From Andalucia godoyi (taxonomy: Eukaryota > Discoba > Jakobea > Jakobida > Andaluciidae): a stretch of 64,000 nucleotides of DNA. The notes under the pieces are model-generated. The model did no database searches. It saw only the letters and a program-made list of their open reading frames with translations, and was not told the DNA's origin. The stretch's first letter is position 1, and the number at the start of each line of letters is the position of its first letter. The stretch spans positions 186,001-250,000 of the forward strand of contig VRVR01000006.1 of NCBI GenBank assembly GCA_009859145.1, read 5' to 3'. A program made the position numbers and the translations under genes. Positions 27,688 to 40,417 of the stretch are shown one piece after another.

Positions 27688-29178
27688 ATGCAGAGTTTAT
27701 TGGGTCAGTTTGTCCGTCGTGCGTCGCGTCCTCGATGTACAAATGCAGATCCTTGTTGTCGCCTACTTTCGAGCACGACGTCGCAGCGGAACACTGAGCA
27801 CCACAACAGAATGCACGCTGAAAAGGAGCTCAAAGCTGCAATGAAGATTGTTTACAAGAAGATTCATCCAGATCTTCTCTTTCAGGATGAAGCCAAAAAA
27901 CAGATGAACGTTGAAGCTCTGCAAGTGATTAATTCCGTGGTTTCCGAATTGTCATCTCCTGGAAACTCCCATCCCGTAACCCACTCGAGGCACATTGAAT
28001 TTTACGTGGTGGACCACGTGTCTCACCAGCCCGCTTCTCGTCCTTTGAAAGTTACTGTTACCCCTGGGGCCTCTGGTCTTGCTGCGGTTTTCAAGGCGCT
28101 CGGCATCTTGGTTCCTACATCTTTCGTCTCGCTGTATGCAAAGCATGCCAGCGAGCATAATGCTTCGGACGCGCAAGCAGGGTCGCTTCTTCATTTCATG
28201 CAGCATCACTTTTCGGAATCAATGTACGTTGAACATGTCACAAAAGAACGAGACTACCAGACATTGCGCAACGCGCTGCAGATCAAGTTCAGGTCGTTCC
28301 GCCTGGGAATGGAACGCAATACCTTGGAAGAATGTATGAGAGTGCTTTCTGCATACTCGGAGTTGAACATGGAATGGCTGGATTGCGTGGTTTTCATTGG
28401 AAGCCCTGCCGACGACAGCAAGTTCGGCGATCGCTCGAATCACGAAATCCAGGATGTCTTGGTGGACTCATACGGAAGAGTAATTCTTCCGTTTCTTACA
28501 GATTTTACAAATGACATTCGAGCAATTGTTCCGGGATCGGAGAAACACCGTCTCCTCTTAAACGAAGTCAGAGAGAAGAAGCAGCGAGCAGAAAGGGTGC
28601 GAAGACTGGAACAAAAACTTGCCTTTGATCTCGGGTTTTCGGTGGCTTGCGCGGCGACTCTGACTGTTCACGAATCCAGCACTTATGAAGCGACACTTAA
28701 CAAGTACATCCACGATTTCTCTTCTGAAGGCAGTTTGCTTCGCAACGCTCGCGCATCCAAGTATGGACGATGCTCGCTTATGTTTTCGGCCAGTCCTTCA
28801 AAGAACCACCCACATGAATTTTCTCCAGGAGTCCTGATGCTTCCATTGCATCTTCCTTCTTCCTCGCTGGTGTCATTTTTGCTAGCGAAAGGGCAGAAGA
28901 TGGTCGAAGCAGAAGTCAGAGAGCGTGCACGCTTGCAGCGCATGATCAAACTGACAGTTGAAAAGAAGAAGGATCTGCGTATTCGCGAATTGACTTTCGA
29001 TCATGGATTGTCGGAAGAACAATTGACAATTGCCTGTTCCCGGCTCGGTGAACTGGAAAAATGGGGCGAACGCTGCTTCATCCACTTCTCCGCAGAAAAA
29101 GAGGCGGTAACGGATTCAAATATTAGAATGAACGACCGTGGCCAAGTAGTTGTTTACTGGAATTTCGATCTAAGGTAG
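27688..29178 (+). CDS. TCAIM-like mitochondrial protein (DUF4460/DUF4461)
   Basis: 496 residues. The frame opens at GTG; the ATG at 27688 gives MQSLLGQFVRRASRPR..., an Arg-rich, acid-free leader typical of mitochondrial import. KAAMKIVYKKIHPDLLFQ near residue 50 is the J-domain-like start of DUF4460, followed by NVEALQVINSVVSEL. The C-terminal half, ending WGERCFIHFSAEK and VVVYWNF, fits DUF4461. Together this is the architecture of TCAIM (T-cell activation inhibitor, mitochondrial), which is widespread in eukaryotes and of unclear biochemical role. Its last nine bases overlap the convergent helicase gene. Confidence 0.75.
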   Translation: MQSLLGQFVRRASRPRCTNADPCCRLLSSTTSQRNTEHHNRMHAEKELKAAMKIVYKKIHPDLLFQDEAKKQMNVEALQVINSVVSELSSPGNSHPVTHSRHIEFYVVDHVSHQPASRPLKVTVTPGASGLAAVFKALGILVPTSFVSLYAKHASEHNASDAQAGSLLHFMQHHFSESMYVEHVTKERDYQTLRNALQIKFRSFRLGMERNTLEECMRVLSAYSELNMEWLDCVVFIGSPADDSKFGDRSNHEIQDVLVDSYGRVILPFLTDFTNDIRAIVPGSEKHRLLLNEVREKKQRAERVRRLEQKLAFDLGFSVACAATLTVHESSTYEATLNKYIHDFSSEGSLLRNARASKYGRCSLMFSASPSKNHPHEFSPGVLMLPLHLPSSSLVSFLLAKGQKMVEAEVRERARLQRMIKLTVEKKKDLRIRELTFDHGLSEEQLTIACSRLGELEKWGERCFIHFSAEKEAVTDSNIRMNDRGQVVVYWNFDLR

Positions 29179-31467
29179 CCCGTCCCCGAGACTTGTCTTC
29201 ATATTTTGGAAAAACAAATTCAGATCGTTGGTTGTGGAAGCTGCATTGGGTCGTATGGACCGCTGGATCCAAGACGGAAGGTCGTCCGAAATGTGTGGCG
29301 TGCCATATCGCTCATCGACAAGCAGAATAGCGGCATAGTCACGGATGTGTCGGATCACACGTCCAATGCACTGGTTCACTCGCTTCATGCACATCTTTTC
29401 ATAGAACTCCTTACCGGAGAACTTGAATTCTGGATGCATGTCCAAAAACTCCATGCGTGATGTGAGAACAGGGTCTTCCATCGGAGCGAACGGAAGACCA
29501 AGCATAACCAGTACTCGACCGCAAGCATCTGCGAAATTGATACCCTCACTCAACTTTCCACCTGCAACCGCAAACAACACCGCTGGCAGCTCTTTCTTGC
29601 AATGATTGCTAAACTTGTCCAATATACCTTGAATCTCTCCGCTCTGACGCGGTTCAACAAACACGGGACACCCGGATGCGACAATTCTGTTAAGGCAGCC
29701 GGATTCTCTGCAATGAAGCACAAGACGGTCCAGAAACGAAAAGGATGGAACAAACACAACCGCTCCTCCCGGACAGATGCTGCTCACCGATTCCAGCAAC
29801 ACACTGGTATCTTCAAGCATGGGCGCACTAGAGCGATTGCCAAACGTAAATCGAAACGGTCCACGAGGTCCTGAAGAAATCACTGTGGCGTACACTTGAT
29901 CGGAAGGAACAACGTGAGGACACTCTACGAAACTGACTCTTCCTGAATTCAACCCTCGGAACAAAATGCTTTCAAACTCCTGAATGGGCTTCATTGTACC
30001 CCCCACACAAATGACAGCATGCGAATCGGCAAGAATTGTCTGCAAGGCCGGCCGCGGGTCAAGCAAGTACGTTGACAAACAATTCTGCGACGCATCTACG
30101 AGGACACGAACATTATCGTCGGAAGACAGCAGTGTTGCAAGAAAACTTCGAAGGTCATAGGCATAATTGCGACTGTTCGAATCAAGGACGGCATACATTT
30201 TCTGAACAAAATCAGAATGCTCCAAGAACCTGGCAATCTCGAACAAGTCCAAGGACCCCAGATCCGCGACCGTGACCAACGCAGAGACTTTCAAAGACTT
30301 GTTCAGAGAGGCAGACTTGAGGAATGCGAGGAGCTTTTCACACAGGATTTGGACGACGTCTGCATGCCGTCGATTCGCAGCAGAGAGACGAGAACCGTAT
30401 TTTGACAAATAGTCACAGACAGATTGAAGGACTGATGATAAGCCACTGTGGTGCAGTGTGGCGCGATAGGCCGAAATAACCGCGTCAAACAGATTATGAG
30501 CTTCATCGAAAACCACGATGTTGCCCTTCAGGTTAATGTCAAGGGAACGTCGATTAGATTCGGAGAGAATAGTCGCGTACGGGCATGTAATGATATTTGC
30601 TTCGCGAAGTGATTTTCGCGAAGCAAAGTACGGACAGCTCTCAAGCCTCTTTCCCTGCTCGCCTCCTTCAACGACCGAGCACGGACTATCGAGCAACACA
30701 TCGGACAACACGCTTATTCTGTCGCGATCATAAAACGAGCAACGACTGTGTTCTCTCAAGGTCCGGCAGGTTTCGTTAACAGCCCACGAATCATGATATA
30801 TGCTTGCATCTGGGTGAATGCACATATGAGATCGCGATCCTAATGACACAAGAGAAAGCTCCGAGACGTACGACGTTTTCTTGAATTCGGAAATGACCTG
30901 GTTCAGCTGGGAGTGCGTACGTGAGCAGAAAAACACTTTCAGCGCTTCAGGGTTACTTTCCCCAGCGTCCGTGTCGGAATCCGAGTTAAATCCGCGCTCC
31001 ACCACTCGACTGATGACATCAAACTGAGAATCTCCAACGGGGCCGGCATCCGCTCTAGTTTTCTCATCGGCGTCCACTGTGTCATTTCGCTTGACTTTTT
31101 TCCGGACATTGATGGGCCTGGATTTCAAACGAGCGAGTCTGGCGCGTCTTCTGTCTAGCAATGCATTGTGAATTCTGAGACGTTCTGAATCTGCCTCGTG
31201 GTCGTCGGAAGTCGTGATCCACTTTGGTATCGATGACGAAGGACGAGGACAATCTGTACTGTTGTTCGCAGTAATTTTGCTCAACGGCACGCGAAAAGGT
31301 TGAGCACATATCCACGAAGACACCGCACAAAGCACGGACAGAGTTTTCCCAGTTCCTGTTGGAGATTCAAAAATTCCGACAGATCCCGCATCGAGGACGG
31401 TCGTGATTCCTTCCATCAAACGAAGCTGCGTCTCATACGGCTTACACGGGAACCCATAGGGATTCAT
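29170..31467 (-). CDS. DDX11: CHL1/DDX11-type Fe-S DNA helicase
   Basis: 765 residues, XPD-like superfamily 2 helicase acting in sister-chromatid cohesion and replication-fork repair. The ATG at 31467 gives MNPYGFPCKPYETQLRLM, the expected N-terminal Q-motif region; the frame stays open to 32121 but that part is low-complexity and unlike the family. Walker A is ESPTGTGKT near 34-42. Fe-S cluster cysteines are supplied by SRSHMCIHPDA, NETC, HSRCSFYDR and ESCPYFASRK across about 210-270. The Walker B box is VVFDEAHNL near 318, and motif VI QCIGRVIRHIRDYA lies near 702. The charged insert RRRARLARLKSR near 110-120 is also a CHL1 trait that separates it from FANCJ and RTEL1. Confidence 0.9.
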   Translation of the reverse strand: MNPYGFPCKPYETQLRLMEGITTVLDAGSVGIFESPTGTGKTLSVLCAVSSWICAQPFRVPLSKITANNSTDCPRPSSSIPKWITTSDDHEADSERLRIHNALLDRRRARLARLKSRPINVRKKVKRNDTVDADEKTRADAGPVGDSQFDVISRVVERGFNSDSDTDAGESNPEALKVFFCSRTHSQLNQVISEFKKTSYVSELSLVSLGSRSHMCIHPDASIYHDSWAVNETCRTLREHSRCSFYDRDRISVLSDVLLDSPCSVVEGGEQGKRLESCPYFASRKSLREANIITCPYATILSESNRRSLDINLKGNIVVFDEAHNLFDAVISAYRATLHHSGLSSVLQSVCDYLSKYGSRLSAANRRHADVVQILCEKLLAFLKSASLNKSLKVSALVTVADLGSLDLFEIARFLEHSDFVQKMYAVLDSNSRNYAYDLRSFLATLLSSDDNVRVLVDASQNCLSTYLLDPRPALQTILADSHAVICVGGTMKPIQEFESILFRGLNSGRVSFVECPHVVPSDQVYATVISSGPRGPFRFTFGNRSSAPMLEDTSVLLESVSSICPGGAVVFVPSFSFLDRLVLHCRESGCLNRIVASGCPVFVEPRQSGEIQGILDKFSNHCKKELPAVLFAVAGGKLSEGINFADACGRVLVMLGLPFAPMEDPVLTSRMEFLDMHPEFKFSGKEFYEKMCMKRVNQCIGRVIRHIRDYAAILLVDERYGTPHISDDLPSWIQRSIRPNAASTTNDLNLFFQNMKTSLGDGLP

Positions 31468-31675
31468 TTTCCACGCACATGTGCCAAAAGAAGAAGAAGA
31501 AACAAGAAGAAAGAACAGCGAAAGGAAAATCCGCGCACAAAAATGAAAAGAAAGGCTTGCGGACACTTTTGGTTTTTCCAAGACTCCGACAACAGATACC
31601 AGCAAGATCAAGCTACGAGCAGAGAGAGTCCGGGACTTTCGACTTGCGACATTTAAGGACTGGAGTTTTTCCGTG

Positions 31676-31720
<45 letters not shown>

Positions 31721-31824
31721 GTGGTTGTTTGTTTTTCTTTTTTTTTCCCCCAGTCTGTCTCAATTTTTTCCTCCAAATTGATAATTTGGAACATTGCAAG
31801 GCAAGTGTAGTTGCTGTCGGGCTG
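31468..31824. promoter_or_regulatory. Divergent intergenic region with ATT microsatellite
   Basis: Shared upstream region of the divergent CHL1 and RMC1 genes. It is purine-rich near 31485-31560 and carries an (ATT)n microsatellite at 31680-31720, followed by a T tract. Confidence 0.5.
31680..31720. repeat. (ATT)n trinucleotide microsatellite
   Basis: About 13-14 uninterrupted ATT units in a promoter region, about 100 bp upstream of the RMC1 start codon. Length polymorphism is expected. Confidence 0.95.
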
Positions 31825-33985
31825 ATGGAATCTTACATCGTGTTGAAAGAGTTTTGCGCTCTCCATTCCAAAGACATCAACGGAGTGGCTTCGGCAAAGG
31901 TTTTTTTTGACGAGGCACGGCACGAAACAGTGGTGGTTACGGACGATGGACACATCTGGGCGCTTCCGTATGCATCTGCAACTCAAAGTGTTATTTGTGA
32001 GAGCATAGTAGAGGCATGGGGCATAACGCTTGCAAAGTTCTCCCCGGATCAATCTTCTCTGGCCGTTCGGGTGGAGGACCAGTTGTTGGTATGTGCGCTT
32101 GCTCTTTTGCTTCTCATTCACTGTACCCCTGTTATGCTCGTCGATAGGCGTTCTCGAAATCAGTGTTTAATCCATGTTTCTTTGCTTGTTTGGTTTTTCT
32201 TGTAACACGTAGAGGATCAAGGCCCGAATGAGCAATTTATATATGACGCACATGCTGAATGATTCCCGCAATTCTTGTAACACTTTGCTTGGGTTTGAAT
32301 GGATCGACAATGAACATCTCTTGCTGGTTACATCAAGCGGAATGGAGATTTTCAAGCTTTTTCCCACCAAGAAGACATTGAAATGCATTAAGACGTTCCA
32401 GACTCCGGTGTCGTGGTATCATTTCGATCACAAGGACCGATTGTTGCTGCTGCGAGGGGTCGATCACAGTCCTGAGATTTCTGTGCTGGAGATTCTCGAT
32501 GCAAAGAAGACCATTGGAAGAAATTACCGATTTTCTGTGGTCACTGATTCAAGTCTTCCTGTTGACACCCACTCTCCTCAAGTTTGCGATCTGCATGTGT
32601 TTCGGATGTACGGAAAACTCTTCGTATCCTGCTTTCTCGCTCACCGTCAGGAAGTGTGGCTGTCTTTCATTTCTGCGGACCGTCTTGAGAGGCAGCTATC
32701 GGTCAGTACGCGGAGTTCCGGCCGTGTTCGTCCTTTTGTGATCGACAACATTCTTGTTTTGTGCAACCTTGATACGTCGCTGTGTCTTCTTTTTGACGCG
32801 AGGCATGGCATCGAGACTCCTTTTGTTCCTCCGTTTCCTCCGCTGATTCAGAACCAAGATGGCTCTTTTCGGCATATTGACTCACTGTTTACTATTTTTC
32901 AAGGGTCGCCTGTTTTCTTTGAAGATTGCTTTCTGTTTGACTCCGTTTCAAAGGTCGTTTTTCGATTTTCTGTGGATCTTAAGCTCTTGATAAACAACGT
33001 TCCCAGCATTCTGGCAGCGTCCACATTCTTGATGCGCCGCGAGAACGCAAAAAAGGTGCTGTTGGAGCTCGTTCATGATTCAATTCTACGATCCGAGAAC
33101 CTGGTGTCGATTGGCTCCGTGTTTGACGTCGTCAATCAGGCCTACATTAGTCATATCGTTAAAAAAACGGCGGATGACGGCTCGGGCAGTGGACAGGGTT
33201 TTGGTGGTGGTCAACATAATGGGAGTACGATTCGAAGTTCGGATTCCGTCCGATCTCGAACGTTTGGTGGCGCAGATGAACGAAGAATGTCTGTAGCATC
33301 CTCTGTTTCCTTGTTTTCCAGATCGAATTCGAACAACGAAGAGGACGTGGCACTCCTCCATGAACTACCGATCATTGGCACTGGAAGTAGTGCGTTTTGT
33401 ATTGTGGACCAGCATGACATGTATTCGCGTGTGTTCTTTCCTCTGGAAGAACAGCACTCTGATCATACGGGCTTCATTCTGTCGTCATTGCTGGAGTACA
33501 TCCGAAGTCTGCATGCATCCTGCATTCCTGTTCAGCATTTCATCTTTGAATTTTTGATCCGGTGTTTGGTGAAACTCGGAAAGTTTGCGGATTTGCACAT
33601 TCTCATTCAATATAACGTCATTTCTGCTAGCGTACCAGTGGCGATGGCTTTGTTTTCTCTCCGTGACGTGTATTATCCAGCCGGGCAGCTGGGGTTGGAC
33701 ATGTTTCAGCGGCTGAGAGATCCACTTCACATCTTCGAACTCCTGCTTGCGAGCCAGAATGTTGGGGAAGCTATGGAATTCATGTTGACAATTCGCGGAC
33801 TGCCAAAGTCGTTGGATGCTTTGCTGGAAGCGGCCGCTTCCAAGGGCGACCGGTACTTGGCGCTTGTTGTGAGACTTTTTCTCCGTGATTTCCCAGACGT
33901 TGTGGCTCCATACCTGAATCTAGATCATGTTTGGTCCGAACGCATAAGACGGGTTCTTCCAGACGTGGTCGTGTCTTCTCCATAA
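31825..33985 (+). CDS. RMC1: RMC1-like subunit of the Mon1-Ccz1 Rab7 GEF (Mic1 domain)
   Basis: Two exons: 31825-32088 and 32213-33985. The intron of 124 nt has a GTATGT 5' site and a TAG 3' site and joins in phase 0, giving 678 residues (human RMC1 has about 650). The N-terminal half is beta-propeller-like; WIDNEHLLLVTSSGMEIF follows the junction and corresponds to the FCWTSSTEIVFITDQGIEF-type segment of animal RMC1. The C-terminal Mic1 domain is clear: LEYIRSLHASCIPVQHFIFE, ADLHILIQYNVISAS and AGQLGLDMFQRL. RMC1 stabilises Mon1-Ccz1, which activates Rab7 on late endosomes. Ser/Gly-rich inserts occur near residues 415-455. Confidence 0.82.
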
Positions 33986-34067
33986 GAATGTTGAAGTGTA
34001 TTGCTTTACTTTCTTTTTTTTTTAATTGACGCGTCCTGCCTGCCTTGGCTTTGCGTTTTCTCATCAT

Positions 34068-34800
34068 TCATAGTTTTCCGCTCACAAAACGGTGGAATTT
34101 TGTGGATTGATTCTCAGTAAACTGGATTCCCGCATTCGCCAGGACCGTTGACCTAAATTTTCCGTCGACTGTGCGTTAGCTCCGCGTCTGATGTCAAGAA
34201 AAGAGAGGATAAGAAAAATGAAACGAAAAGAAAAGAAATTTGGATGACGTAAACATACAAATTTGACTTCACGAGTGCGGGGTTCGTGCATTCAATTTCA
34301 ATTTCATAATTCGTTCCAAATGAATATCGAGTCTCGTCAACTTCCACGACAAGACCAGACCATTCAAACTTGGTTCGCAGATTCTCGAATCCGCCAAGCG
34401 GACGCACCGAAGACACTCCAAAATCAGAACGAATGAGATCAAAGATTGCCGTGTTTTGTGGCAGTGTAACCGCCGCCGATCCGGTCTCCGCCAACAAACT
34501 CTGCAACAGTGATCGTCCAAGCGTTTCCTCTATCTCCTCTGATCGAGCAACTCCGTCTTTCACGACAGTCCCTCGTTTCAAGGTGCAAAGCAGCTTGTCT
34601 GACCCCGTGTCACGAATTCTGAATATGGACCGCTTGGACGACAGCTCATTCGCGGGTCCATCGAAGAATGAGTTTCGCTGCAACACACCACCGACATCGG
34701 ACAAGCATTTGCCGATTTCTGAAAAGAGCGTGATCGCCTTCAGATACGTCGGTCGATCTGGCAGCACGAGTTTAATCTCCACTTCCGTCCCAGAAATCAT
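34068..34800 (-). CDS. CYTH-family (thiamine-triphosphatase-like) protein
   Basis: Two exons on the minus strand: 34800-34259 and 34152-34068, total 208 residues. The intron (34153-34258) has GTATGT at the 5' end and ends TTTAG; splicing restores the frame so the protein ends AGIQFTENQSTKFHRFVSG, which matches the tail of plant and animal CYTH proteins. Without splicing the frame runs into intron-like hydrophobic sequence. The N-terminal EVEIKL is the ExExK metal-binding motif, FRIRD (near 60) supplies the phosphate-binding Arg residues, and EVDETRYSFG and YEIEIE line the triphosphate tunnel. Members hydrolyse thiamine triphosphate or inorganic triphosphate; the substrate here is undetermined. 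The start is the ATG at 34800, as the frame upstream begins with GTG. Confidence 0.85.
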
Positions 34801-35155
34801 CTTGCAGATCACAACGCCTTCTCCGTCATAATCGTCACCACTATCACGGTCGTCCCTGTCATCGACTCATCCTGCATTTTCCTGATCTCGATCCCCCCGA
34901 ATGCCCGAAATCTCAGTCAGAACGCTTTTCGATCCACCGGCCGTAATTCAGCCTTCCAGCCCTGTCATTCGTAGTGTTGCGGGTGAGGAGGGTCCTGCGT
35001 TGAGCTCGTGCCCAAAAGTCGTGGCTCGTGGAGCGCTCTGGGAGTTTTCCTTTCCGCACTCCGAACAAGGTTTTATTTCCCCATCAGGAGTTTTGCGGCT
35101 TGCGGGGTTTTGTGTTGCAAAAGACCTTGCTTATTAGCCCCTGCGCGTCTTCCTC
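34801..35155. promoter_or_regulatory. Divergent intergenic region with in-frame upstream ORF
   Basis: Upstream region of the divergent CYTH and PH-LRR genes. A 78-codon frame (34901-35137) lies in the same frame as the PH-LRR gene and is separated from its ATG only by one TAG and six codons. It may be a chance uORF or part of an unrecognised upstream exon. Confidence 0.4.
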
Positions 35156-36644
35156 ATGTCGCGCGTAACAAAAGAAGAGCTTACTCGTGAATTGAATGTC
35201 AGAGTTCGGTGCCAAGGATGGCTGACCAAAGAAGGACGTGTTGTCAAATCATGGAAAAAGAGATGGTTCGTTCTGCGGGCTGGACGCATCATGTACTTCA
35301 AGCAACCGAATGACCCTGTGGAAAGCCTGAAAGGATGCTTGCATTTGAAGGCCTGTGAGGTTTTTAAGGATGATTCGTATGCCGGATCCACGGAAGACGG
35401 CGATTCCGACGGTGAAAATGACGATCAAGAGGCTGCAGACAGTGTGGAAGGCGCGGAAGAGAGAGAGTATGTGTGGAAATTTGCAATCAAGTGCGCAGAC
35501 AGAATTTTGAAATGTGCTGCCAAAACTTCTCTTGAGCGAGACGAGTGGGTGAATGAGATTTTCAAGAACATTTGTGTGGTTCAATACATTGAAAATTGCA
35601 AAGGACGCCTGAAGCCTGTCGTGGCTGCGGTCCAGCATGGTGTCCAGACGCTTTCCCTGGATGGATCATCCCTTACACTGTCTGATATGAAAGGACTCTC
35701 AGCCTTTGTTGCGGACAGGCAACTCTGCAGATTGACCTCTCTGTCTCTGCTGAACTGTGGATTGACCGATTCCTTTATGAGACCCCTCGGTTTCGCTCTT
35801 CGGACAAATCTTTCTCTCGACTATCTTTGCGTCGCAAGCAATCGCATTACGGAATATGGAGTTTCCGAACTTGCAGAAGGGATGTTTTTGAACTGCAATC
35901 TTCGATCATTGGATTTGTCGAACAACAATGTATGTTTGCTTCGGAGGATTCTCTTCTGCATCCTTTTGGTTCTGTTAAGACTAACCTGTTTCTTTTTTTA
36001 TTTTATGCTTAGATTGGCAATCATGGTGCATTTGTCGTGGGCGATCTTGTGCGAGCGAATGCCCAGTTGAAATGTATGTCCCTCTTTGTCTTTTCAACAA
36101 TAGCAATCAAACAAAAAAAAAAAGACTTTGCTTTTTCTTATCTCACATTCGTTTGTTTTTTGTTGTTCTTTTTCCCTCACTCGCTCGCTTTTTCTTTTCA
36201 GGCTTGAATATCTCCACGAACAACATTTCTGCGTTTGGAGTGAAAGGTATAGCACCTGCTTTGGAGCATCTTCTTGAACTAGATCTTGGACACAATGATG
36301 TTGGGGATGCGGGTGCAGAATTGCTCTCCGGTTTTGTTGGGGGTTCGGTGGAGCAACTCGGCCTGGCCTTCTGCAACATTGGGAAGTCTGGGATACTCTC
36401 CTTGTTTCAAAAAATCAGGTCTTCAAAGACAATTCAGACATTGGATCTGAGAGGAAACCCAGGGTCTCTTCACAGTAGCGAAGTCGCCAAAGAGATTGTG
36501 GATGCGCTCAAACATCTGAAACAGTTTAAATGCCTCTCCCTTTCTGGTGAAGGAAACGAAGGCATCATATGCTTGTCAGAGGTTCTAAAGAGTCGATTTT
36601 CATTCTCAACGTTTATTGCGCAGAAGTTGGTGGGTGTCTCGTGA
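35156..36644 (+). CDS. PH-domain plus leucine-rich-repeat protein
   Basis: Three exons: 35156-35929, 36013-36073 and 36202-36644, giving 425 residues. Both introns start GTATGT; they end TTAG and TTTCAG, and the joins keep phase 0 and then phase 1. A pleckstrin-homology domain occupies about residues 18-145: RCQGWLTKEGRVVKSWKKRW at its start and RDEWVNEIFKNI in the C-terminal helix, with an acidic loop (EDGDSDGENDDQEAAD) inserted. From about 160 onward are ribonuclease-inhibitor-type LRRs (LTSLSLLNCGL, LRSLDLSNNN, LELDLGHNDVGDAGA, IQTLDLRGNPG). The PH domain suggests phosphoinositide or membrane recruitment and the LRRs a partner-binding arc. I do not recognise a named orthologue; CARMIL has PH and LRR parts but is much longer. 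Confidence 0.85.
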
Positions 36645-36651
36645 ATGCACT

Positions 36652-39321
<2,670 letters not shown>

Positions 39322-39637
39322 GCTGGGTTCACAATTCTGCCCTTGTGCTAAAACAAAAACAAAAACAATATATATGTAAAAGGAAACTCACTTTACGAGA
39401 TTGTGCGAAAGAAACGTCCAGGGCGAAATGGACTGCGTGGTGCAGATTCCAGAAGAATGAATGAAAGAAACGTCATGCTGATGATGAGAGGACTCAAGCA
39501 GCCGAGCGTTTTTCCGACCAATTAGACAAATGTCAAAAAGTCCTTTGGTGGACCGAGTTTGTTGGTTGTTTTGTTTGTTTGATTGGAACGCCCGTGTACT
39601 GCTGCTCAACGAGGACGACGACGAGAGCAACAAGAAC

Positions 39638-40384
39638 ATGGCTGTTTATGCGCTTTTACCAGAAGATACGTTGCGTATATTGATTGTTGGCGCGTCTGGT
39701 GTTGGAAAGACAACTATTGTCAAACACATTTGTGGGCAGTCAGGTGCGGATGTGGCACCTTCGCTTTGCTGCGACATTCAATTCTTGGAGCATGGCAAAC
39801 GAACTATAGAGTTTTGGGATATAAGCGGAAGCGTCAAAGATGAAGCCCTGTTTAAGGCTTACCTGAAGGAAACGGATGTGTTCCTTCCAAAGACGACGTA
39901 CGAGTCCAGCAGGCACTTTGCTTCTCGAAGCCGGCTTCGGTTTCACGGAGTGATTGCTGTGTTTGACAGAACAGATCCATCGTCTTTAGATAGGCTGGAA
40001 AAGGAATTTTTGCCGTGGATTGCGGAGTTTTCCGATTCAGAATCAGCGAAACCGCTGCTGCTTCTTGTGGCGAACAAGCAAGACGTGTTTGAAGAGGAGC
40101 ACAGAATGCAACAGTCGTTGTCATCTGGCCGCTGGCTGTATCGGTTGGTAACCCTTTGGACGGTTGGATCACAAAGAGACATATCTGAAACCCGAATATC
40201 GGGAATCACGAAGAAATTTGAAGACAAGTTTTGTGTGTATTCACGAGTCGTGCACAGCAGCGTTGCTGATTTAGCGTATGATGCTGCAGGAAGCCGCACT
40301 GAAATCCTTGAATATATCAGCAACGTGGCGAATAACTCCTTATCAAAGGAGTCCGTTCGATTGAAAGGAGTGAAATTGACCTAA
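39638..40384 (+). CDS. RABL3-like small GTPase
   Basis: 248 residues from the ATG at 39638 (MAVYALLPEDTLRILIVGAS). An in-frame ATG at 39530 would add 36 residues of atypical sequence and is less likely. G1 is VGASGVGKTT, G3 WDISGS and G4 VANKQD. The order, the F/ELWDxGGS-like G3 and the C-terminal YDAAGSRTEILEYISNV resemble RABL3, a Rab-like GTPase without a prenylated tail. No C-terminal prenylation Cys is present here either. Sequences between G1 and G3 are divergent, and an insertion containing Ser/Arg (SSRHFASRSRLRF) sits between G3 and the next strand. It is divergent from LeuRS and convergent with CSN2. Confidence 0.62.
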   Translation: MAVYALLPEDTLRILIVGASGVGKTTIVKHICGQSGADVAPSLCCDIQFLEHGKRTIEFWDISGSVKDEALFKAYLKETDVFLPKTTYESSRHFASRSRLRFHGVIAVFDRTDPSSLDRLEKEFLPWIAEFSDSESAKPLLLLVANKQDVFEEEHRMQQSLSSGRWLYRLVTLWTVGSQRDISETRISGITKKFEDKFCVYSRVVHSSVADLAYDAAGSRTEILEYISNVANNSLSKESVRLKGVKLT

Positions 40385-40417
40385 GTCGCACGAACGTACT
40401 TGCTTGTTATGGTTCAT

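Noticed and set aside
29170-32121. A 983-codon reading frame for the helicase extending to 32121
   Set aside because: The first 218 codons are Ile/Ser/Phe-rich translations of a microsatellite and of the antisense of the RMC1 first exon; the family N-terminus is at the ATG at 31467.
39530-39637. 36-residue N-terminal extension of the RABL3-like GTPase
   Set aside because: Kept out of the call because RABL3-type proteins start just before the G1 strand; the extension is Cys/Trp/Asp-rich and unlike the family, though an ATG is present.
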